Positions 1 to 5,520 of a DNA stretch of 14,580 bases are shown here, piece by piece (within the stretch, counting starts at the first letter, position 1; each line of letters opens with the position of its first letter). The position numbers and the translations under genes are program-made. The notes under the pieces are model-generated. The model had not been told where the DNA came from and made no database searches. It was given only the letters and a program-made list of their open reading frames with translations. The DNA is taken from NCBI GenBank assembly GCA_021300075.1, contig JAJTIB010000090.1:1-14580 (forward strand). Direction: 5' to 3'. This stretch comes from Rickettsiales bacterium. GTDB lineage: Bacteria; Pseudomonadota; Alphaproteobacteria; Rickettsiales; UBA3002.

Positions 1-1007
1 ACACCATTCACGATGCGTTCGCGGGCGGTTGCAACCCTGTCAATCAGCGCTTCATTCATGAGGTGGCGGTTATACTCATCGACCGAATAATCAAGCGCAT
101 TTTCCTTAAGACCAAGATATTTGATGCCGGGACTCCATTTACCCTCATAGGATGTTTTAAGCGCATTATAGACAGCGATATCAACGCGCTTAACCATCGA
201 TGTCAGGACATGGCCGGGATAAATCGCGTTCTGGTTAATATCGACGCCGATGGCGAAATGATCCGTCTCTTTGGCAGCCTTCAAAACACCCACACCCGAG
301 CCGCCAGCGGCCGCAAAAATTACATCCACTCCAGACCCAAACTGGCTGAGAGCAAGGTTTTCAGCTGCCTCGGGGCTGCTCCAGGCTTCGGGCGTGTTGC
401 CCAGAGTTTTAATGGTCACCTGCGCCTTGGGATTGGCATAATGCACGCCTTGAACAAAACCCTTGGCAAAATTGCGGATAATGGGAATATCCATGCCACC
501 AATGAATCCGAGTTTATTGGTGCGCGTGGTCATCCCCGCCACAATGCCCACAAGAAACGCACCTTCATGGTCTTTGAATAATACCGATTGCACATTGGGA
601 TAAATCGGCGGAACGAGGCCGTCAATCACCGTAAAGCTGGTATTAGGGTAACGCTCGGCAAGATTCAGCACGGGTATCACATTTTGAAAACCGACCGCAA
701 TAATCGGTGTCGCACCGCTATCAGCAGCTTTCTGAATGACGGCGCTGACATCCTCATCCCCCGACATTCGATATTCCTTATAGCGAATGCCAAGCTCATC
801 CTTGGCCCGCGCTGCCCCCGCCCGAGCCGAATCGATGAAAGCACTGTCGCGCTCTTTACCGGCAGCAATATAAATCAGCGCCGGACGAAAAGAATCTTTG
901 CCGGACTTGGTTTCTTCCGCGTCTGTCGCATACACCGACGTTTGCCCGGCCAAGATTAACAGGACAAATCCAAAAAATTTTAACCATCGCTGTGACAGTT
1001 TCCGCAT
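1..1007 (-). CDS. BMP-family ABC transporter substrate-binding protein (3'-truncated by window edge)
   Basis: This is a periplasmic binding protein of the BMP/PnrA/Med family, which usually delivers nucleosides or related small molecules to an inner-membrane ABC importer. I read the frame directly from the reverse complement; it stays open to base 1, so only the last part of the protein is missing. Residues 1 to about 27 form a signal peptide: a basic start (MRKLSQRWLK), a hydrophobic core (FFGFVLLILAG) and a VYA cleavage site followed by TD. No lipobox cysteine is visible, although many family members are lipoproteins. Family hallmarks follow: a KERDSAFIDSARAGAARAK first helix, the motif GGMDIPIIRNFAKGFVQGV, and the C-terminal stretch AIGVDINQNAIYPGHVLTSM. 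The ATG at 1007 has only a weak ribosome site; an in-frame ATG at 1043 is possible but would put extra residues before the signal. It is divergent from the peptidase gene. Permease and ATPase partners may lie outside the window. The substrate is not predictable from sequence alone. Confidence 0.92.
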   Translation of the reverse strand, partial: MRKLSQRWLKFFGFVLLILAGQTSVYATDAEETKSGKDSFRPALIYIAAGKERDSAFIDSARAGAARAKDELGIRYKEYRMSGDEDVSAVIQKAADSGATPIIAVGFQNVIPVLNLAERYPNTSFTVIDGLVPPIYPNVQSVLFKDHEGAFLVGIVAGMTTRTNKLGFIGGMDIPIIRNFAKGFVQGVHYANPKAQVTIKTLGNTPEAWSSPEAAENLALSQFGSGVDVIFAAAGGSGVGVLKAAKETDHFAIGVDINQNAIYPGHVLTSMVKRVDIAVYNALKTSYEGKWSPGIKYLGLKENALDYSVDEYNRHLMNEALIDRVATARERIVNG

Positions 1008-1085
1008 TCGCCGCTTGATTCCCAAAGCCCAAAGCTGCACCATACAGCCAGAAGGTTAAAAACAGCAAGATTTCTATGAACAAAA

Positions 1086-1090
1086 AAGGA
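1086..1090 (+). promoter_or_regulatory. Ribosome binding site AAGGA deciding a GTG start
   Basis: An AAGGA box ends six bases before the GTG at 1097, in the reading frame of the aminopeptidase P gene. The longer in-frame ATG at 1076 has only a poor AAGA upstream. The GTG start also begins the protein right at the conserved RLNGLKQAL segment, so I prefer it. Confidence 0.5.
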
Positions 1091-1096
1091 TATATC

Positions 1097-2878
1097 GTGC
1101 GACTCAACGGCTTAAAGCAGGCGCTTACCAAGCATGGGCTTGACCTTTGGCTACAGCCAGTAGCGGATGAATTTCAGGGGGAATATACCGCCCCTTATGC
1201 TGCACGATTGGAGTTCATAACCGGATTTTCCGGCTCAGCGGGACTCGGAATTTTCTCACGCGTGGCGGACGAACCCGCAGTGCTTATGGTAGATGGGCGC
1301 TATACCCTGCAAGCGGCAGAGGAAACCGATCCCATCACCACCACCATCCTCAATAGCGGGGAGGTGCAATTGAGCGAGTATCTGAATCAGAAGCAAGGCG
1401 CGCTCAAGGTCGGATTTGACCCAATGCTTCACGCGATTGCCCAGGTAAAAAAATGGCGGACGGCGCTCGAAGGTTCAGCCATCACCTTTGTGCCAACAAG
1501 ACCTAATCTCATCGACACTATCTGGCGCGACCAGCCCTCGCCACCATCAGGAAACATTTATTTGCAATCACTGGTACTTGCCGGCCAGACAGCGGCTGAA
1601 AAAATCTCGCCCATTAAGACGACGCTGCACGAATACCGCGCCGACGCGGTGCTCATCACCCAGCCGGATGCAATCTGCTGGATGCTTAATCTGCGCGGCG
1701 AGGATATCCCTTATAATCCGCTCTTGCTCGCCTATGCCCTGCTGCGACGTGATGGAGCGCTGACGCTATTCACCTTTGAGCGCATTTTTTCGCAGGAGGT
1801 GCTGCGTCATTTCAAAGAACTGGAAATTACCGTACAGCATATCCGCAGCCTGTTTGAGGGCGACGCGAAGACGCTGGGTGGCATTACCACTTTGATGCTG
1901 GATACGGCGACTGCGCCTTATTCAATCGCACTGATGGCGGAAAAATCTGGCATCAAAATCCTCGAAAAACCCGACCCCATTGCGCTACCTAAAGCCTGCA
2001 AGAACGATACGGAATTAAACGGTATGCGCCTCGCCCATCTGCGCGACGGGCTGGCCGTTACCCGTTTCTTGCATTGGATGAACGCGCAGACTTCGCTCGA
2101 CGAGCTGACCGTTGTTGCGAAGCTCGAAGAATTTCGCGCCCATGCACCCAGCTATCGTGGCCCGAGTTTCGCCACTATCGCGGGCGCTGGGCCACATGGA
2201 GCGATTGTCCATTACCGTGCCAGCATCACCAGTAACCGTACACTGGCGAAGAATGACTTGTTGCTGGTTGATTCCGGTGGCCAGTACGACGATGGCACGA
2301 CCGACATCACACGCACGATCGCTTTTGGTGAACCAAGCGACGAGATGCGCCGTCATTTTACTCTGGTACTCAAAGGTCATATCGCGTTGGCCTCTGCTCG
2401 CTTTCCTGCCGGTACAAGCGGTCAGCAGCTCGACGCGCTGGCGCGGCAATATCTCTGGGCGGCGGGGCTGGATTATGACCACGGAACCGGTCACGGAGTT
2501 GGTGCTTATCTCTGCGTGCATGAGGGGCCGCAGCGCATCAGCAAGAAAGGCTCAGACGTGGCGCTCATGCCAGGAATGATTCTGTCCAACGAGCCGGGCT
2601 ATTACGAAGCTGGCGCTTACGGCATCCGCATTGAAAATCTCGTTGCCGTAGTCACTATTGAAAATCCTGCGCCCGGGAGGGAAAGCGCAAAACCCTTCCT
2701 GGGTTTTGAAACTCTTACCCTCGCGCCAATCGATCGCCGTCTGGTGATGGTCGAACTATTGCGCCCCGATGAGCGCGTCTGGCTTAATGCCTACCACGCA
2801 CGAGTCTATCATGCTCATCAGAGCTTTCTGAGCGAGGTCGAACGCCAATGGCTGGAGGCCGTCACCGCGCCGATTTAG
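1097..2878 (+). CDS. Aminopeptidase P (Xaa-Pro aminopeptidase), M24B family, long three-domain form
   Basis: This is a cytoplasmic metallopeptidase that removes an N-terminal residue preceding proline. About 593 residues from the GTG start match the long three-domain form (like eukaryotic XPNPEP1) rather than the roughly 440-residue E. coli PepP. Numbering from the alternative ATG at 1076, the two creatinase-like N-terminal domains cover about 8-310, including GEYTAPYAARLEFITGFSGS. The pita-bread catalytic domain covers about 315-530. All five metal ligands are present with family spacing: D399 (LLVDSGGQY), D410 (GTTDITRT), H473 (GTGHGVG), E506 (SNEPGYY) and E520 (IRIENL). The supporting histidine of VHEGPQ is also there. 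A C-terminal M24_C extension (about 540-600, GFETLTLAPIDRRLV) completes the protein. It should therefore be active and bind two divalent metals. It is monocistronic, divergent from the binding protein with about 90 bases between them. The start is the only real uncertainty. Confidence 0.94.
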   Translation: MRLNGLKQALTKHGLDLWLQPVADEFQGEYTAPYAARLEFITGFSGSAGLGIFSRVADEPAVLMVDGRYTLQAAEETDPITTTILNSGEVQLSEYLNQKQGALKVGFDPMLHAIAQVKKWRTALEGSAITFVPTRPNLIDTIWRDQPSPPSGNIYLQSLVLAGQTAAEKISPIKTTLHEYRADAVLITQPDAICWMLNLRGEDIPYNPLLLAYALLRRDGALTLFTFERIFSQEVLRHFKELEITVQHIRSLFEGDAKTLGGITTLMLDTATAPYSIALMAEKSGIKILEKPDPIALPKACKNDTELNGMRLAHLRDGLAVTRFLHWMNAQTSLDELTVVAKLEEFRAHAPSYRGPSFATIAGAGPHGAIVHYRASITSNRTLAKNDLLLVDSGGQYDDGTTDITRTIAFGEPSDEMRRHFTLVLKGHIALASARFPAGTSGQQLDALARQYLWAAGLDYDHGTGHGVGAYLCVHEGPQRISKKGSDVALMPGMILSNEPGYYEAGAYGIRIENLVAVVTIENPAPGRESAKPFLGFETLTLAPIDRRLVMVELLRPDERVWLNAYHARVYHAHQSFLSEVERQWLEAVTAPI

Positions 2879-2935
2879 ATTCTGATAGCGGCAGGCAACT
2901 AAGAGGAGCGTTGTCAAACAATAGATCTCCCAGCC

Positions 2936-2961
2936 CCCTTCGTCCAACGGGCTACGAAGGG
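2936..2961. repeat. Palindrome CCCTTCGT / ACGAAGGG between convergent genes
   Basis: There is a perfect 8-base inverted repeat, CCCTTCGT at 2936-2943 and ACGAAGGG at 2954-2961, separated by a 10-base loop CCAACGGGCT. It lies in the 123-base gap between the convergent ends of the aminopeptidase and prepilin-peptidase-like genes. Neither strand shows a T-run right after the stem, so it is not a classical intrinsic terminator. Its look (a C-rich TTCG arm, a loop with ACGGGC, and a GGGCAGGCC flank) recalls dispersed REP-like palindromes at gene ends, but I see only one copy here. It might still act as a weak bidirectional terminator or protect 3' ends of transcripts. Confidence 0.5.
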
Positions 2962-3001
2962 CAGGCCAGAAAAATCTATTCCCCACGCCATGAAAGATTC
3001 T

Positions 3002-3610
3002 TTATAACATCGCCACCAGCAACAGCCACCAGACCCAGTTGGCAGTGGCGAGGTTGAACGGGCGGCGAGAAAACAGGCGGCAGCGCAACCACTCGAGCGC
3101 CAGTGCCAGCATCATAATTGTGAATGCAGAATCCACCCAGCCATAGATGCTGCCCTCCACCCGCGTACGCTCAATCGCGAGGGCAAGAAAGGCGTAGCTG
3201 TAAATCGTCGCGCTCAGCCAGCCTTGCTGATACTGAATCGCTGCCAGAGTAATCGCAAAAAACCCAGCCGCCGTATAAAGCAGGAAAGATTCCGAAATGC
3301 CAAACGCGAGGAAGTTTCCTACAAACAGGACGAGACAGGCCAGCTCCATCATCGTGTAGAGGGCGGGAATCTTGCCGCCGCAGTAACGGCATTTTCCGCG
3401 CGTCATGAGGTAAGAGAGAATCGGGAACAGGTCGATGGGTTGGAGGTCGGCATTGCAATGGCCGCAGTAAGGATGGCGCTGAAACGGGGTTTTCCCCAGC
3501 GGCAGGCGATAAACGATGGAGCAGGCATAATTGCCAAAAGCCGGTCCTAGTACCAGCATAAAGATCACACCGCTGATGGTCGCTTGATGTTCGGTAAGAA
3601 AAGAGAGCAT
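3002..3610 (-). CDS. Degenerate prepilin peptidase (A24) homologue with intact N-terminal zinc/methylase-type domain
   Basis: This is a 202-residue membrane protein related to type IV prepilin peptidase/N-methyltransferase (PilD). The N-terminal part is convincing: a first membrane helix (about 11-30, LGPAFGNYACSIVYRLP), then two zinc-binding pairs, C49xxC52 (YCGHC) and C74xxC77 (KCRYC), joined by IDLFPILSYLMTRG as in DiS_P_DiS domains, then IPALYTMMELACLVLF. The peptidase half is not. The place where the family has its first catalytic aspartate (IDxxxxxLPD) reads AAIQYQQGWLS. No GxGD motif is found; the nearest candidate is GWVD at 157-160. The protein is also some 50-90 residues shorter than usual. 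It may keep only a structural or methylation role, or be decaying. It is the last of three collinear minus-strand genes, 45 bases after the EAL-like gene; no clear ribosome site precedes the ATG, which follows a heptamer array. No pilin genes are in the window. Confidence 0.75.
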   Translation of the reverse strand: MLSFLTEHQATISGVIFMLVLGPAFGNYACSIVYRLPLGKTPFQRHPYCGHCNADLQPIDLFPILSYLMTRGKCRYCGGKIPALYTMMELACLVLFVGNFLAFGISESFLLYTAAGFFAITLAAIQYQQGWLSATIYSYAFLALAIERTRVEGSIYGWVDSAFTIMMLALALEWLRCRLFSRRPFNLATANWVWWLLLVAML

Positions 3611-3614
3611 GTCA

Positions 3615-3649
3615 GGTTTCGGGTTTCGGGTTTCGGGTTTCGGGTTTTA
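3615..3649. repeat. Telomere-like heptamer tandem array (GGTTTCG)n
   Basis: Four perfect copies of GGTTTCG (3615-3642) and a fifth degenerate copy (GGTTTTA, 3643-3649) run head to tail; on the other strand the unit reads CGAAACC. The array fills most of the 45-base gap between the stop of the EAL-like gene and the ATG of the prepilin-peptidase-like gene, so it is in the 5' leader of the latter, where a ribosome site would be expected. A change in copy number would change the length of the leader by 7 bases per unit without touching a coding frame. Confidence 0.95.
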
Positions 3650-3655
3650 AGGAAC

Positions 3656-4873
3656 CTAATTCTGCACGACCGATTTGGGGTTGATCTGCCCATCGAGATA
3701 GCGCCCCTGAAACAGCGATAGTCCAATACTTTGCCCATAACGTACGGCGAGTTCATTGTCGCAGCGCGTCATGATAACGCGGTTAGTGCCGCAGGTGCGG
3801 ATGGCGTCTTTGAGGCGTTTGCCCTGCTCGCCCTTGGCCTCGGTCTCCGCGTTCCATTGCAGCTTGACGAGGTCAAACCCCAGCCGCTGCCTGTCAATCT
3901 GGGGGAAACTGAGGTCGGTCACCCCGTCCAAGCAGATGCGATAACCAAGCTTCTGCACCGTATCACGCGCCGTGAGATAGGCCGCCATATCGGCAAAGAC
4001 ATCCGCAATCTGCAGCTCAATCACAATCGAGACTTTCATCCCCGGTTTGATATTGGCATCAAAGGCTGCGAAATGCTCTGACAGCAAGGTCGGAACATTA
4101 AGGTTAAGACTGAGGGGAGAAATGAGATAAGTCGCGGACTCCTTGCGGATGAGATCAAGCATTCGCACATCGAGCGTCTGCGTCAGATATTTGAATAGCC
4201 AGCGATTACTGAGCAGATCAACATCCACCTGAAGCATCTGTCTGAGTGCAGAGATATTGATGTACATTTCATCAAACACCATGCGGATTGGCATCCCCGG
4301 TACGGCCGCGCAGACCGGCTGGCGACGCAGCGCCGAGCGCAAATCCACCGCCTTGAGTTCGCGCTCAATAGCTAGCAGGCTGGCGGCATTGAAATAGCGC
4401 ACTTCGCGCTTGGCAGCGACTTCCGCAGACGCCGCAGGGCGGTTGCTGCCTTGTGCCGAACGCACTTTCAGTCCCCAGCGTTTGCGAGCTGCTTTGTTCA
4501 ATGCGTCCCAATCAGTTTCCATCCAATAAACGGTGGCAAATTCAGGGTTTTCGTCGCCCTCCACGGTGTAGGCAAGCGGGTCGTCCATGAATAAATAACG
4601 CAGCTGGAAAACCATCTTATCGAGTGCGGGCTTCGGCAGGTTGCGCGCTACGACATAAATTGTCGCATCGTCGCACAGGTAAATGGCGCCATCGCGATCA
4701 CCGAGAAGGTCGTTCATCAGATTCATGGCGATTTTTATTTGATACTCGCTTCGGTAATGCTCCAGCAGCTGCGCGAACGCGAAACATACCGCAACCCAAC
4801 CCTCGCGTTGTTCCTGAATCGCGGTTGTCAGCTCAATGAGATGGGCTTCAGGCTCTTTGTTGATAATTTTCAT
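3656..4873 (-). CDS. Degenerate EAL-domain protein (probably no phosphodiesterase activity)
   Basis: This 405-residue soluble protein has a C-terminal half (about 190-395) that follows the EAL fold without its catalytic residues. SLNLNVPTLLSEHF corresponds to the INLSP segment. IVIELQIADVFADM stands where active enzymes have ELTES. YRICLDGVTDLSF stands in place of the ALDDFGTG loop, so the metal-binding DD pair is lost. FDLVKLQW replaces DxxKID, and the end MTRCDNELAVRYGQ with LFQGRYLD matches the usual end of the domain. The EAL tripeptide itself is replaced near VFDEMYINI. The first 125 residues (LLGDRDGAIYLCDDATIYVV) resemble a worn nucleotide-cyclase or sensor fold, which is only a guess. 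I recall similar 400-residue proteins in Rhodospirillales-like genomes. Such degenerate EAL proteins often bind c-di-GMP or act as protein adaptors; which applies here cannot be read from sequence. Its ATG overlaps the stop of the upstream FYDLN gene (ATGA), implying translational coupling. Confidence 0.75.
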   Translation of the reverse strand: MKIINKEPEAHLIELTTAIQEQREGWVAVCFAFAQLLEHYRSEYQIKIAMNLMNDLLGDRDGAIYLCDDATIYVVARNLPKPALDKMVFQLRYLFMDDPLAYTVEGDENPEFATVYWMETDWDALNKAARKRWGLKVRSAQGSNRPAASAEVAAKREVRYFNAASLLAIERELKAVDLRSALRRQPVCAAVPGMPIRMVFDEMYINISALRQMLQVDVDLLSNRWLFKYLTQTLDVRMLDLIRKESATYLISPLSLNLNVPTLLSEHFAAFDANIKPGMKVSIVIELQIADVFADMAAYLTARDTVQKLGYRICLDGVTDLSFPQIDRQRLGFDLVKLQWNAETEAKGEQGKRLKDAIRTCGTNRVIMTRCDNELAVRYGQSIGLSLFQGRYLDGQINPKSVVQN

Positions 4874-5421
4874 CCGCGCTTCTTTCCACGCTTGCTGATA
4901 CTGGGCGAATCTTCGTCGTCATCATCCTCATCCTCACCAGTGACGTCCGGATTTTCTTCATCGTCGATTTCTTCATCAGTTTCAATATAAGCGCGGATAT
5001 CATCCACAATCCCAGAAGCTGCCATTTCCTCTTCAATGAACATTTCATCCTCGGCGTCATCGCCTTTGGGGTCGGCCTCTTCCTCCTCCTCATGTTCGCC
5101 GACTTCTTCGAGCGACATGACTTCAACTTCCTCGTCCTCCAACTGTTCCAGTTCGAGAGTTTGGGGCACGCCTTCTACGTCGGTTACTTCCGATTCGTCG
5201 GGGGTCGTAAAATTCTGTGGCAGGGGCTTCTTAACGATTTTGGCAGCCGGCACGGGCGTTTCCGCCTTTTGTTTGCGCTTGGCCTTGAGCGGCGCAGTGG
5301 GAACTCGAGCGTTGCATTTTACGCAGATTACCGGGTCGGCGTTAAAATCATAGAATCTGGCGCTGCATTTAGGACATTGGCGCTTGGTTCCCAAGTCCTG
5401 GCCCTTTGATGGTGTAGTCAC
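4870..5421 (-). CDS. FYDLN-acid (TIGR02300) zinc-ribbon protein with long acidic tail
   Basis: This 183-residue protein belongs to a conserved alphaproteobacterial family of unknown function (TIGR02300). The N-terminus has the hallmark: LGTKRQCPKCSARFYDFN followed by DPVICVKCNARV, giving two zinc-ribbon pairs at C16xxC19 and C33xxC36; the name motif FYDLN is FYDFN here. A lysine-rich linker (about 45-75) leads to a very acidic, low-complexity region (about 85-175) rich in D and E, followed by a short basic end, KRGKKRG. The start is the GTG at 5421, with a good AAGGAG seven bases upstream. A longer reading from 5445 would add eight residues that run through that ribosome site and is less likely. 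The gene is divergent from aroA-cmk, its usual neighbour, and its stop overlaps the start of the EAL-like gene. The zinc ribbon plus acidic tail suggests binding to RNA, DNA or RNA polymerase, but this is inference. Confidence 0.9.
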   Translation of the reverse strand: MTTPSKGQDLGTKRQCPKCSARFYDFNADPVICVKCNARVPTAPLKAKRKQKAETPVPAAKIVKKPLPQNFTTPDESEVTDVEGVPQTLELEQLEDEEVEVMSLEEVGEHEEEEEADPKGDDAEDEMFIEEEMAASGIVDDIRAYIETDEEIDDEENPDVTGEDEDDDDEDSPSISKRGKKRG

Positions 5422-5428
5422 GCGCTCA

Positions 5429-5434
5429 CTCCTT
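5429..5434 (-). promoter_or_regulatory. Shine-Dalgarno AAGGAG for the FYDLN protein GTG start
   Basis: On the minus strand AAGGAG is followed by seven bases and then GTG at 5421. This is one of the best ribosome sites in the window and fixes the start downstream of the longer in-frame ATG at 5445. Confidence 0.75.
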
Positions 5435-5520
5435 GATGTCAGCAATTATGCGTGTTATCTCCCCACCCTTACGGAAATGAACCAAAAACGCAACTATTCA
5501 TAAAAGAGGCCGACTTGGGG

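Noticed and set aside
63..959. Two plus-strand open frames of 172 and 123 codons at the left end
   Set aside because: They lie opposite the BMP-family gene, whose minus-strand frame has clear family motifs; their translations resemble no protein I recognise.
1008..1096. Divergent promoter pair, for example TTGATT at 1015-1020, and the CCCAAAG direct repeat at 1021-1034
   Set aside because: No acceptable -10 box at a suitable distance; the short repeat is within chance expectation.
856..1131. Minus-strand 91-codon frame with a hydrophobic N-terminus, possibly a frameshifted start of the BMP gene
   Set aside because: The BMP frame has its own ATG and a good signal peptide at 1007, so no frameshift is needed; the hydrophobic run is read from the spacer.
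2015..2579. Overlapping frames of more than 150 codons on both strands within the aminopeptidase gene
   Set aside because: They fall within the catalytic domain, which has all metal ligands in the main frame.
2936..2961. Intrinsic terminator
   Set aside because: There is a stem but no T-run on either strand directly after it.
3615..3649. CRISPR or telomere interpretation of the heptamer array
   Set aside because: The units are 7 bases with no spacers, there are no cas genes, and the array is internal between two genes of one strand.
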